Assembly: GCF_000718305.1 (NCBI RefSeq)
Contig: NZ_JOFQ01000002.1
Span: 62,001-126,000 of the forward strand
DNA length: 64,000 nt
Direction of reading: 5' to 3'
From: Streptomyces niger
GTDB taxonomy: Bacteria; Actinomycetota; Actinomycetes; Streptomycetales; Streptomycetaceae
In this document: positions 1-7,631 of the stretch, one piece after another
How positions within the stretch are numbered: position 1 is the stretch's first letter
Layout of the letters: each line of letters begins with the position of its first letter
Program-made: the position numbers and the translations under genes
The notes under the pieces: model-generated
Told to the model about the DNA's origin: nothing
The model's database searches: none
What the model saw: the letters and a program-made list of their open reading frames with translations, nothing else

Positions 1-164
1 TCCCCACTCCACCCCCCGCTCCAAACCCGCTCTCCTTCGCCGCCCCCCCCAGCACAACTCCGACAGGCGAGGCCGACGTCGAGAATCGATCGGGGTGGGG
101 CGAGGGCGAGGACGAGAGCTAGGCCGAGAATCGGGGCATGGGCCGGGGCGAGGGCGAGAGGAAG

Positions 165-193
165 GGGGCGGCCTCCACAAGGAAAACCGCCCC
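165..193 (-). terminator. possible terminator of msiK
   Basis: A 7-bp GC stem (165-171 with 187-193) and a purine-rich loop lie about 85 bases beyond the msiK stop. There is no clear T-run, so this is a weak candidate. The rest of 1-277 shows no gene; 213-262 is a run of short CTCGGCTCAG-like repeats. Confidence 0.3.
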
Positions 194-277
194 ACCCGCC
201 AGCTACCTCACCTGGCTCAGCTCACCTCGGCTCAGTTCGGCTCGGTTCGGCTCAGCTCAGCTGACCCGATGTGGCTG

Positions 278-1414
278 TCAGTCGCTGAGCCGCTCGCCCG
301 TAGACGTGGAGAAGACGTGCGTCTCGCCGGGCCGCGGCACGACGTGCAGCTGGGCGCCCTTCTCCGGCACCTGGCGGCCGTTGACGCGTACGACCAGATC
401 CTTGACCTCGTCGCCGACCTTGGCCGTGCCGTACACGTACCCGTCGGCGCCCAGCTCCTCAACCACGTTCACGGTGACGGCCAGGCCCGCGGGCGCGTCC
501 GCGGACTCCTTGGTCAGGGTCTTCGCCGCGCCGCCGTTCTGCTCGACGACGTCGAAGTGCTCGGGTCGCACGCCCACCGTGACAGTACGGTCGCCCTTGT
601 CCGCCGCCGCACTCAACGCCTCACGGCTCACCGGCACCACACTGTTCCCGAACTTCACACCACCATCGGTGATGGGTACCTCGACGAGGTTCATCGCGGG
701 GGAGCCGATGAAGCCCGCCACGAAGAGGTTCGCCGGCCGGTCGTACATGTTGCGCGGCGAGTCGACCTGCTGCAGCAGCCCGTCCTTCAGGACGGCCACC
801 CGGTCGCCCATCGTCATGGCCTCGACCTGGTCGTGCGTGACGTACACGGTCGTGATCCCGAGGCGGCGCTGCAGGCCGGCGATCTGGGTACGGGTCTGGA
901 CACGGAGCTTCGCGTCGAGGTTCGACAGCGGCTCGTCCATGAGGAACACCTGCGGCTCACGCACGATCGCGCGCCCCATGGCGACGCGCTGCCGCTGACC
1001 ACCCGACAGCGCCTTGGGCTTCCGCCCCAGGTACTCGGTCAGGTCCAGGATCTTCGCCGCGTCCTCGACCTTCTGCCGGATCTCCGCCTTGTTCACGCCG
1101 GCGATCTTGAGCGCGAAGCCCATGTTGTCGGCGACGGTCATGTGCGGGTAGAGCGCGTAGTTCTGGAACACCATGGCGATGTCCCGGTCCTTGGGCGGCA
1201 GGTGAGTGACGTCGCGGTCCCCGATCCGGATCGCGCCGCCGTTGACGTCCTCCAGGCCGGCGAGCATCCGCAGGGAGGTGGACTTGCCGCACCCGGACGG
1301 CCCGACCAGGACGAGGAACTCCCCGTCCTCGATCTGGATGTCGAGCTTGTCGACGGCGGGCTTGTCGGAACCCGGGTAGACCCGGGTTGCCTGGTCATAC
1401 GTGACCGTAGCCAT
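278..1414 (-). CDS. msiK: MsiK-type sugar ABC transporter ATP-binding protein
   Basis: ATPase subunit that in Streptomyces energises several different carbohydrate ABC importers (cellobiose, maltose, xylose, chitobiose), acting at the inner face of the membrane. The 378-residue protein has a Walker A (GPSGCGKST), Q-loop, signature LSGGQRQRVAMGRAI, Walker B (VFLMDEP), switch His (YVTHDQ) and a C-terminal TOBE-type regulatory region, the length and layout of the MsiK/UgpC/MalK family. The start ATG at 1412-1414 gives the family N-terminus MATVTYDQATRVYPG; an in-frame extension upstream to 1510 has no family resemblance. No permease genes are adjacent, as expected for a shared ATPase. The gene is a solo unit next to tRNA-Thr. 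Confidence 0.93.
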   Translation of the reverse strand: MATVTYDQATRVYPGSDKPAVDKLDIQIEDGEFLVLVGPSGCGKSTSLRMLAGLEDVNGGAIRIGDRDVTHLPPKDRDIAMVFQNYALYPHMTVADNMGFALKIAGVNKAEIRQKVEDAAKILDLTEYLGRKPKALSGGQRQRVAMGRAIVREPQVFLMDEPLSNLDAKLRVQTRTQIAGLQRRLGITTVYVTHDQVEAMTMGDRVAVLKDGLLQQVDSPRNMYDRPANLFVAGFIGSPAMNLVEVPITDGGVKFGNSVVPVSREALSAAADKGDRTVTVGVRPEHFDVVEQNGGAAKTLTKESADAPAGLAVTVNVVEELGADGYVYGTAKVGDEVKDLVVRVNGRQVPEKGAQLHVVPRPGETHVFSTSTGERLSD

Positions 1415-1617
1415 GGTGATATGTCCCTTCACCGGCAGGAACGTGCCGGACGATCCGAGTAAAGGAAGGAATGGGAGAGCCCGTGCGCTGTGGTGTAGTC
1501 CACTGCACACCGACTGCCAGGGACGGTACCCGGACCGGCACCCGGTGTCAGTAGGTCGGACATCACGAAATTCCCCCGCCGGGTAACCTTGAGCCCTGGG
1601 TACACTTCACGTGACAC

Positions 1618-1691
1618 GCCTCCTTAGCTCAGCTGGTCAGAGCACCGCTCTTGTAAAGCGAAGGTCGTCGGTTCGAATCCGACAGGGGGCT
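1618..1691 (+). tRNA. tRNA-Thr (anticodon TGT)
   Basis: A 74-base cloverleaf. The acceptor stem is GCCTCCT (1618-1624) with AGGGGGC (1684-1690), the anticodon loop CTTGTAA holds TGT at 1652-1654, and the T-arm is GTCGGTTCGAATCCGAC. Pair 27:43 is a C-A mismatch. CCA is not encoded. The 3' half (from 1649) is duplicated at 23723-23766, which makes this gene the attachment site of the adjacent integrated element; the intact tRNA lies on the integrase-proximal side. Confidence 0.95.
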
Positions 1692-1692
1692 C
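1649..1692 (+). repeat. att direct repeat, left copy (inside tRNA-Thr)
   Basis: 44 bases identical to 23723-23766, covering the anticodon loop through the tRNA 3' end plus one base. This is the usual size and placement of an att core for a tyrosine recombinase that integrates in a tRNA gene. The identity ends sharply on both sides, as expected for a crossover segment. Confidence 0.93.
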
Positions 1693-1709
1693 TACCCCTG
1701 ACCAGGGAA

Positions 1710-1742
1710 AACGCCTCCGTGATCAGCGATCACGGAGGCGTT
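1710..1742. terminator. Bidirectional terminator between tRNA-Thr and int
   Basis: A perfect 15-bp inverted repeat (1710-1724 with 1728-1742) with a 3-base loop. It sits between the plus-strand tRNA and the minus-strand integrase and is flanked by A's on the left and TT on the right, so it can serve both convergent units. Confidence 0.8.
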
Positions 1743-1769
1743 GACGGCAGAAGTTGACGGCAGTCCCTG

Positions 1770-2909
1770 CTACCGGCGCCGCTTGAGCAGCCGGTCCATG
1801 TGACTCATCGCCTCCCGCCGGTGGTCGTCGTTCACGTGGGTGTAGACGTTCATCGTGACGGCGATCTGGGAATGCCCCAGGATCTCCATCACGGTGCGAG
1901 GCGCGACGCCGGCCGCGAAAAGCAGGGACGCGCACCCGTGCCGGGTGTCGTGCAGACGGACCTGAGGCAGGCCGGCCGACTCCGTGATCCGTAGGAAGGA
2001 TCGGTACAGGTTCCGTGGCTCGATGGGCAGCCCGCTGCGCGTAGTGAACACCAGGCCGTTGTCGTGCCACTTCGATCCGACCTCAGCCCGCTGATTGGCC
2101 TGCCGCAGGCGCTGCCACCGCAGAGGAGCCACGCACATGAGCGGAACTGGGATCACCCTGGCCCGCCGGTTCTTGGTCGAATCCAGGTACAGGTCCTTTC
2201 CGCCACGATTCAGCGTGGTCCGGACGGTCAGCGTCCGCCGGTCGAAGTCCACGTCCCGCCAGTGCAAGCCCAGGATTTCTCCCCGGCGCAGGCCAAGCGC
2301 GATGGCCAGGACGAAGGCGGGATACAGCGGGTCGCGCCGCGCGGCTTCCAGAAACGTCAACGTCTCGTCCAGCGACCACGGACGCAGCTCGCGCGGCTCG
2401 ACCCGTGGGGCCGGGACCAACTGCACCACGTTGCGACTGATCAGCTCTTCCCGGCAGGCGGCCGTGAGGGCCGTACGGAGGACGCTGTGAGCCTCCTTCG
2501 CGGTGGCTGCCGACGCCTGTGCGGTCACCGTCGAGATCATCCGCCGCACGTTCGCTGTGGTGAGCGACTCCAGGCGGCGACTGCCCAGGAGCGGCACGAG
2601 GTAAAGCCGCGTGTGCATCTCGTACTTCACGTACGTGGTGCGCTTGCGCTGCGGCCTGATGTACTCCTCCAGCCAGTACGGCAGCCACTCAGAGAGCTTG
2701 GCGGACCGGGTGGGTGTCGGGATGCCCTGACGGTCGCGCCGAACGAGTTCCTGCCGCTTCTCGTCGCACTCCTCCCAGGTGGCGCCGTAGATGGTCTTGC
2801 GCTTGCGGGTGCCGTCGGGCTGCGGGACGTAGACGCGTCCTTCCCAGCGGCCGTCTTTGCGCTGCCAGATGCTGCCGGCGCCGTTGGGGTTCCTCTTTCG
2901 GGCTGCCAT
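1770..2909 (-). CDS. int: Tyrosine-recombinase integrase of the AICE
   Basis: Site-specific recombinase that inserts and, with Xis, excises the element at the tRNA-Thr att core. The 379-residue protein has an AP2-like arm-binding N-terminus (NPNGAGSIWQRKDGRWEGRV), a SAM-like core-binding domain around 70-170, and a catalytic domain with R208 (GLRRGE), H320xxR323 (HDTRH), H346 (LGHS) and nucleophile Y356 (NVYTH). The length is typical for AICE and phage integrases. The ATG start overlaps the xis stop by one base (TGATG), so the two are translationally coupled. It lies 78 bases from the tRNA 3' end, the standard arrangement. Confidence 0.95.
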   Translation of the reverse strand: MAARKRNPNGAGSIWQRKDGRWEGRVYVPQPDGTRKRKTIYGATWEECDEKRQELVRRDRQGIPTPTRSAKLSEWLPYWLEEYIRPQRKRTTYVKYEMHTRLYLVPLLGSRRLESLTTANVRRMISTVTAQASAATAKEAHSVLRTALTAACREELISRNVVQLVPAPRVEPRELRPWSLDETLTFLEAARRDPLYPAFVLAIALGLRRGEILGLHWRDVDFDRRTLTVRTTLNRGGKDLYLDSTKNRRARVIPVPLMCVAPLRWQRLRQANQRAEVGSKWHDNGLVFTTRSGLPIEPRNLYRSFLRITESAGLPQVRLHDTRHGCASLLFAAGVAPRTVMEILGHSQIAVTMNVYTHVNDDHRREAMSHMDRLLKRRR

Positions 2910-3109
2910 CAGGCGGCGTTCTCCTCGATTCGTTCCTGCATGTAGTGGCGTACGGCGTCGACCGGGATACGGCGGGCACGGCCGGACGTGTAGCTGGGGA
3001 GCTGTTTGGAGCGGATCAGGTCGTAGACCTTGCTGCGGCTGAGCCTCAGCCGGGTCATGACTTCCGGGACGGTGAGGGCTTGGGGTTCGCTCGTGGCTAC
3101 GGTCAGCAC
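2909..3109 (-). CDS. xis: Excisionase, MerR-like HTH
   Basis: A small recombination directionality factor of 66 residues. It has a single winged-helix DNA-binding domain of the excisionase family (ALTVPEVMTRLRLSRSKVYDLIRSKQLPSYTSGRARRIP), which bends att DNA to favour excision by Int. The GTG start at 3107-3109 is preceded by a GGAGG at suitable spacing. It is cotranscribed with int, and expression probably depends on the region upstream that holds the 9-bp repeats. Confidence 0.92.
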   Translation of the reverse strand: MLTVATSEPQALTVPEVMTRLRLSRSKVYDLIRSKQLPSYTSGRARRIPVDAVRHYMQERIEENAA

Positions 3110-3193
3110 GTTGAGACCTCCGGGAGAGGGCGGGGCCTGCGAGTGGAGTTGGTGCGGGGCTCAGGGGCCCGTGTCTGTCCGAGGTGCGGATTT

Positions 3194-3401
3194 CTGCGTC
3201 ATTGCGTCATCAGCGTCATTCGGGCTTCTGACCTGGTGTTTTGTGTGACGCAGTGGTCTGCGGCTGCGTCATCGGTGCGTCATGGGCTGCGTCATCGCAT
3301 GACGCAGATGACGCAGGATGACGCAGAGTCCGCCATCTGCGTCATGGCCGTAGTCGCAGGTCAGGGCCCGTTTTTTCGCCTGCATGACGCAGATGACGCA
3401 G
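3194..3401. repeat. Array of about 12 ATGACGCAG iterons in both orientations
   Basis: Exact or near-exact ATGACGCAG (or its complement CTGCGTCAT) occurs at 3194, 3202, 3211, 3245, 3264, 3275, 3287, 3299, 3308, 3318, 3337, 3384 and 3393. The copies at 3299/3308/3318 and 3384/3393 are tandem. A T6 tract lies at 3371-3376. The array fills the otherwise non-coding gap (3110-3582) between xis and the replication helicase gene. Iterons of this kind normally bind a replication initiator, so this is the best candidate for the AICE replication origin. Binding of a transcriptional regulator of xis-int is the alternative. Confidence 0.7.
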
Positions 3402-3513
3402 CGTCTTCCCTCTTAGGACAAAAGAGGGGGTGTCTGTTGGAGTGCGGCGGTCTCTCAGAGCGAGAGGAAGGAGCCGCTGCGCGGCGCGACCTTCGGGCGG
3501 CGTTCCGCCGAAC

Positions 3514-3554
3514 AGCAAGAGGAGCACGCCCGGCGTGGTGGTGCTCCTCTTGCT
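3514..3554 (-). terminator. Terminator after the replication operon
   Basis: A perfect 14-bp inverted repeat (3514-3527 with 3541-3554) around a 13-base GC-rich loop, starting 28 bases after the stop of the helicase gene at 3583. It would separate the long minus-strand replication/transfer operon from the iteron array and xis-int. Confidence 0.75.
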
Positions 3555-3582
3555 TGTCCGGGGGCGGGCCGCGGGGCTCGGG

Positions 3583-5058
3583 TCAGAACATGGGCTTGTG
3601 CTCGTGCGGAGTCGCGGCCGCTGCGCGGGTCATTTCGAGGTAGCGGCCCTCGCTGGTGCGGCCGGAGTCGATGAGGACACCGCGCGCGGCCAGCGTGGGC
3701 TGGAGGCGCTTGAGCCGGTCGGAGAGGACCTTGCCCGTGGTCGGCCACCCTCTGGGCAGGGGCCGCAGTTCGTCGCCGCTGTAGAGCCCGCTGAGGAGGT
3801 GCAGCCACTCGGTTGAGGTCATCCGCTGCTCGGTGCCTGCAGCGAGGCTCTCGGCGTGCTTGAGGACGGTCTGCGCGAGCAGGTCGCCTTCGATCACGTC
3901 GTCGTTGAGGTCGTCCAGGCTGGCCCGATAGGCGTCGAGCGATCGGAGGCCGGTGGCCGCGTCGAGCTGCGCGCACAGGTGCGCGAAGTCGGCCATGCGC
4001 AGGTCGGTCGGGGTCTCCGCGTCGACCGCGCGGACCTTGACCGTGAGATCCAGGAGCGAGCCGAGCACGGTGGGCAGGATCTCCGCGTACTCCGCCCACA
4101 GTTCGGCCTCGGTGCGCCGGATCTTGGGCCGCTCCAGGCGCAGCGGCAGGAGTCGTTCGGCAAGGTCGGGCCGGATGACCCCGACGTCGATGCCGGTCAG
4201 CAGCAGGGGACGCCGGTAGCCGACGCGGAAGACGTCGCCGTCGGTGAACAGCGCGCGCTTGACGTTCTCCGCGCCGGTGACGATGCAGCACATGGCGTCG
4301 GACAGGTCCGGGCTCATGTGGGAGAGGTTGTCCAGGGCAGTCACCCAACCCGCGGCGACGGCCGCGAGCAGATTCTCCTCATCCTTCGGCGCGCGGCGCA
4401 GGTCCCCGCTCATGCCCTCAATGATCCTCACCAGCATCCGGCCCCCCGTGGACTTGCCCGCGCCCTGCGGGCCGGTGAGGAACGGCGCGGGGACGGGCAC
4501 GGACGGCCCCAGGCAGCCGATCAGCCAAGCAATGGCCAGGCACTCGGTCTCCGCCCCGGCGAAGTTGCACAGCCGCAGCAGTAGATCGATGCCCTTGCCG
4601 TCGGTGTCCTTGGCCGGCAGGGGCAGCTCCCCGGTGAGCTGGGTGCGCCGCCAGCACACCTCCCGCGGGTCGGGAACGCGGATGTCCCAGCCGGTGGGGT
4701 GGATACGGACCGACTGCCCGTCGTCCCTGCCCAGGTCCAGCCAGGTCGCGCCGTCGAATCCGGGGGCGACGCGGATGTGGACGGGCTGGGTGTCCTCGGT
4801 CATCGCGAGCGCTTCGATCAAGTCCAGCGCCTCCTTGAGCGCGGTGCCGTTGAACACTCCGACCCCGTCCTTGAACAGGCCGACCATGAGTTCCTGCCGG
4901 TGGCTGCCGGAGGTGCCCTGGGAGCGGATCGGACGGGCCACGGGGTGGCCGTTCTTCTGCGCGTACACGGTCCCGTCGGCGGTGCGGAAGTACCGGAAGT
5001 GGGCCTGCGCGTAGTCGGCGATGACCTCGCGGGCCGGAGTCTTCTCGTCCTCGGACAT
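3583..5058 (-). CDS. AICE replication ATPase/helicase-like protein
   Basis: A 491-residue ATP-binding protein, the partner of the prim-pol gene upstream, from which it is separated by one base. A Walker A motif (GPQGAGKST, near residue 200) is followed by an acidic Walker B-like stretch (WVTALDNLSHMSPDLSD) and a sensor region (RRPLLLTGID), a layout like primase-associated or superfamily 3-type replicative ATPases of plasmids and phages. The N-terminal third has no motif I recognise. A role in unwinding the origin is inferred from the context beside prim-pol and the iteron array. The ATG at 5056-5058 was chosen because it follows the upstream stop directly and carries GGGACTG upstream; a longer reading to 5238 would overlap prim-pol. 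Confidence 0.82.
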   Translation of the reverse strand: MSEDEKTPAREVIADYAQAHFRYFRTADGTVYAQKNGHPVARPIRSQGTSGSHRQELMVGLFKDGVGVFNGTALKEALDLIEALAMTEDTQPVHIRVAPGFDGATWLDLGRDDGQSVRIHPTGWDIRVPDPREVCWRRTQLTGELPLPAKDTDGKGIDLLLRLCNFAGAETECLAIAWLIGCLGPSVPVPAPFLTGPQGAGKSTGGRMLVRIIEGMSGDLRRAPKDEENLLAAVAAGWVTALDNLSHMSPDLSDAMCCIVTGAENVKRALFTDGDVFRVGYRRPLLLTGIDVGVIRPDLAERLLPLRLERPKIRRTEAELWAEYAEILPTVLGSLLDLTVKVRAVDAETPTDLRMADFAHLCAQLDAATGLRSLDAYRASLDDLNDDVIEGDLLAQTVLKHAESLAAGTEQRMTSTEWLHLLSGLYSGDELRPLPRGWPTTGKVLSDRLKRLQPTLAARGVLIDSGRTSEGRYLEMTRAAAATPHEHKPMF

Positions 5059-5059
5059 G

Positions 5060-5893
5060 TCACAGTCCCAACGTGGTACGGGCGTTGGTCCACGCGTCGG
5101 TGCAGTGGCGGGGCTTCTCGCCCTTGGCCTGCGCGGCGGTGAACAGCCGCTCGATGTGGGCCTCGGTGAGGCAGCCGCACCGGCCGTGGGCGGACAGCAC
5201 GGCGAGGAAGGTGCGGTAGACCGTGTTGTGGATGGCAACGTGGGCTTCGGTGATGCGCTGCTCAGCCATGGCGATGCCCCGCTCCAGGTAGACGGGGGTG
5301 CGGTGCGGGCACTCTCCCTCTCCGGCCGGCACGCTGACGGCCGGCGGTGCGGGCCGGACCGAGGCGGGTTCCTTCACGACGAGGGCGCGCACCTGGTCCG
5401 GCAGCGCCGCCATGGCGCCGGTGCCGGGGCCGAGCCACCGGGCGTAGGACATGCGCGACTTGATGTCCACGCCGGGCCGGACCCCGTTGGAGGACTGCAT
5501 CGTTCCGCGGTAGATCCAGTGCTCCCCGCGAGTCGTTGGCACCGTGCGGGTGGGCGGCAGGGTCTGCCGGGCCCAGGCGACGGCGTCCGGGTTGTCGAGG
5601 TCCACGACGGTCAGCCCGGTGCCGGCCGGGTGGTAGGCGACGGCTGCGGCCTGCCGCCACGCCGCAGCCCAGGCCGGGGAGGTGAGCACGCGCGGGTCGG
5701 TGGTGCCGGCGGCCCAGGCGTGGCAGGGCGCCGGGCACTGGCAGGGGCCGGCGGCCAGCATGTTCGGTCGGTCCCCGCAGGCGCTGCCTGCGCAGGCGCG
5801 GCAGTTGCCGAACGGGAGCTTGCCCGCCCGCAGCGGCAGCACCGGGATACCGGCCTTCGCCAGCTCCAACGCGGTGTGCAGGTGCTGGTTCAT
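5060..5893 (-). CDS. Bifunctional DNA primase/polymerase (prim-pol)
   Basis: A replication protein of 277 residues. Archaeo-eukaryotic primase-type prim-pols prime and extend DNA on plasmids and integrative elements. The visible family marks are the N-terminal helix with GIPVLPLRAGKLP, the metal-binding DxD within TVVDLDNPD (residues 98 and 100) and the nucleotide-binding block TTRGEHWIYRG. A Cys-rich insertion (residues 31-57, seven Cys plus a His) sits between the first strands and could bind zinc. The start overlaps the methyltransferase stop by four bases (ATGA), and the stop is one base from the helicase start, so the three genes are coupled. Confidence 0.9.
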   Translation of the reverse strand: MNQHLHTALELAKAGIPVLPLRAGKLPFGNCRACAGSACGDRPNMLAAGPCQCPAPCHAWAAGTTDPRVLTSPAWAAAWRQAAAVAYHPAGTGLTVVDLDNPDAVAWARQTLPPTRTVPTTRGEHWIYRGTMQSSNGVRPGVDIKSRMSYARWLGPGTGAMAALPDQVRALVVKEPASVRPAPPAVSVPAGEGECPHRTPVYLERGIAMAEQRITEAHVAIHNTVYRTFLAVLSAHGRCGCLTEAHIERLFTAAQAKGEKPRHCTDAWTNARTTLGL

Positions 5894-6615
5894 GCGGCCA
5901 CCTCCAGCGCGCCGACGTGGGCGGCGAGGAAGGCGCGGGCGAGCCATTCGCCGTAGGCGGGCGGGATGGCTTCGGCGATCTCCTTGCGGACGCCCGTCCA
6001 GTGGATGCCCATGGCCCGTTGCCACTGGGCGACGGTGCCCTTGCCGCCGCCCTCGCCGTAGACGGCGAAGTACGGCCCCTCGTACCAGACGCCGTGGCGC
6101 ATCCCGGCGACGCGGCCGCGGTGGGGCAGGTGGGCGGGCTTGGGAGTGGTCCAGTGGCCGAGTTCGAAGTTGCGGTGGCGGATGACGGCCAGGCCGAACA
6201 TCTCCCCGCACAGCGTGACGTCCACCCGCATCCGCTTCGACGCCCGCCCCGGCGGCTGCTCGATGATGTACGGCCGACCGGTGGCCTCCAGCGCCTCCCG
6301 GGTCGGCTCCAGCAGGTCCGGGTACCGGTGGCGGCGGGCGGCGTTGGTGCCGGCGGTCAGGGTGCAGTCGAACTGGCACGGCGGCCCGGCATGGATCAGG
6401 TCGAACTCGTGCCCGTGAGCGCGGATGAACTCGATGGCGTCGCCCTGGTGGAAGGCGTCGCCGATGTACCGGGGCTGCGGGGTCAGGTCCACGCCGGTGA
6501 CGTGGAACCCGGCGGCCTGGTAGCCGCGGGTGTCGCCGCCGACGCCGCAGTACGCGGCCAGTAAGCGCGGCTGCTGGCCGCGGAAGGCTCGCCGGATGTC
6601 GGTGGGTTGGGTCAT
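5890..6615 (-). CDS. C5-cytosine DNA methyltransferase, short AICE type
   Basis: A 241-residue SAM-dependent methyltransferase. Motif I is AAYCGVGGDTRGYQAAGF, an acidic motif II follows (VDLTPQPRY), the catalytic motif IV is GPPCQ, motif VI is degenerate (IIEQPPGR instead of ENVPG), and an RHRNFEL block resembles motif VIII. No long target-recognition domain or motif IX/X region is present, so the protein is shorter than typical 300-400 residue C5 enzymes. No endonuclease is adjacent, which suggests an orphan enzyme that marks element DNA or protects it from host restriction. The ATG at 6615 has a GGAGGA site. A four-base overlap couples it to prim-pol. Confidence 0.85.
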   Translation of the reverse strand: MTQPTDIRRAFRGQQPRLLAAYCGVGGDTRGYQAAGFHVTGVDLTPQPRYIGDAFHQGDAIEFIRAHGHEFDLIHAGPPCQFDCTLTAGTNAARRHRYPDLLEPTREALEATGRPYIIEQPPGRASKRMRVDVTLCGEMFGLAVIRHRNFELGHWTTPKPAHLPHRGRVAGMRHGVWYEGPYFAVYGEGGGKGTVAQWQRAMGIHWTGVRKEIAEAIPPAYGEWLARAFLAAHVGALEVAA

Positions 6616-6711
6616 GCTGGAGTCCTCCATGTCTGTGGAAGGGCTGGAGACCAGGGCGACCGCACGTCTTTGGCGAGAGTGGGCGGTCGCCTTCGGTGTG
6701 CCCTGGAGTGG

Positions 6712-7185
6712 TCAGTGGTGGTTGACGGTCCCGCTGGCGCGGCCGAACAGGCCGGTGGCGGTGATGTTCTGGGTGATCTGGGCGGGTGCGGGGCGGCGGC
6801 AGCGCTTGAGCAGGGCTACCGCCGCGGCGCTGCCGGTGGCGATGAGGGCGACGGCGGCCCACAGGGCGTGGCTCATGGCGATCAGTCCCGGTGCGGCGTA
6901 GGAGAGGCCGACTCCGGCGGCGCCGATGCCGAAGCCGGTGGTGGGCACGAGTAGGGCGGTGGTTTTGGCCCAGGCAGGGACGGACTGCGCGACCGGGACC
7001 ACGGGCGACGGCGGGGTGGTCGGTTCGGCGTAGGCGAGGGTGCGGACGCCGCCGGGCAGGGTGACCACCTGGACGCCGGGCGGGATCTCGTGCACAGGCA
7101 TCCGGAGCGCAGTGGACTGCTGGAGGGTGGCGGGTGCCCGCTGGGCGGGGGCGGTGGTGATCGGGTAGGCGGGTTGGTGGTCCAC
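6712..7185 (-). CDS. AICE membrane protein with two TM segments
   Basis: A 157-residue protein I cannot assign to a named family. A Pro-rich cytoplasmic N-terminus (about 1-70) precedes two hydrophobic segments (about 76-100, TALLVPTTGFGIGAAGVGL, and 104-125, ALWAAVALIATGSAAAVALL), then a basic C-terminus with several Asn/Gln. The GTG start has an excellent GGAGGAGG site. Small membrane proteins in this position of AICEs are usually counted as spread (Spd) functions that help DNA move between hyphal compartments; that role is inference from location. Confidence 0.7.
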   Translation of the reverse strand: MDHQPAYPITTAPAQRAPATLQQSTALRMPVHEIPPGVQVVTLPGGVRTLAYAEPTTPPSPVVPVAQSVPAWAKTTALLVPTTGFGIGAAGVGLSYAAPGLIAMSHALWAAVALIATGSAAAVALLKRCRRPAPAQITQNITATGLFGRASGTVNHH

Positions 7186-7212
7186 GGTTCCTCCTCCAAC
7201 GGGTGGGCGGGG

Positions 7213-7407
7213 TCAGGCGGTGAGCTGAGTGAGGGCGCTGGCTATCGCCTGGCACGCGGCGTAGATGGGCTTGGCGGCTCCGGTCTCGGCGGCGAAGAAG
7301 CCGAAGAGGAAGAGCACGAGGGCGCTGCCGGAGCCGACCTGGCGGCCGCGGATGAGGAAGAAGGTGAGGGCGCCGAAGAGGACGGCGGCGGAGACGGTCA
7401 GGGCCAC
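7213..7407 (-). CDS. Small two-TM membrane protein of the AICE
   Basis: 64 residues if translated from the GTG at 7405-7407, which has GGGAG six bases upstream. An alternative GTG at 7473 would add 22 Pro-rich residues but lacks a ribosome site. Two hydrophobic segments (VALTVSAAVLFGALTFFLI and SALVLFLFGFFAAE) flank a short basic loop. It lies between the clt-like repeat and the 157-residue membrane protein. A spread or transfer accessory role is inferred from context only. Confidence 0.65.
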   Translation of the reverse strand: MALTVSAAVLFGALTFFLIRGRQVGSGSALVLFLFGFFAAETGAAKPIYAACQAIASALTQLTA

Positions 7408-7484
7408 AGGGAGCTCCCGTCGGTACGGCGGTGGGCGGCCCTTCGGAGGAAGAGCCGCCCACGCGGTGGTCACGGTGTGTAGCT

Positions 7485-7611
7485 GTAGTGGGTAGTGAGT
7501 ACTGGGTAGTGGGTAGTGGGGCGTCTACTGGGGAGCCCCTGTTGAGAACCCCCAGGTGGGCGGTTCGCGGGGTTAGTGGGTAGTGGGGTGTCGCGCCCCA
7601 CTACCCACTAC
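7485..7611. repeat. Candidate clt: GTAGTGG heptamers, tandem then inverted
   Basis: Five head-to-tail 7-bp units start at 7485, 7492, 7499, 7506 and 7513 (GTAGTGG with one base change in units two and three). 53 bases further on, two more units (7574-7586) face two inverted units (7598-7611). The stretch lies immediately downstream of traB. In conjugative actinomycete plasmids such as pSVH1, TraB recognises short direct repeats (TRS) in a clt locus next to traB, so these repeats are the best clt candidate of this element. Confidence 0.65.
7574..7610. terminator. Perfect 15-bp hairpin downstream of traB
   Basis: Bases 7574-7588 are the exact complement of 7596-7610, with a 7-base loop. The arms are built from the same GTAGTGG unit as the tandem array. 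It may terminate traB transcription (the traB stop is at 7632), form part of clt, or both. Confidence 0.55.
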
Positions 7612-7631
7612 CCGGTAACCGTGCGTGAGGG

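Noticed and set aside
3194..3401. A CRISPR array
   Set aside because: The repeated word is only 9 bp, occurs in both orientations at irregular spacing and has no cas genes nearby; an iteron or operator array fits better.
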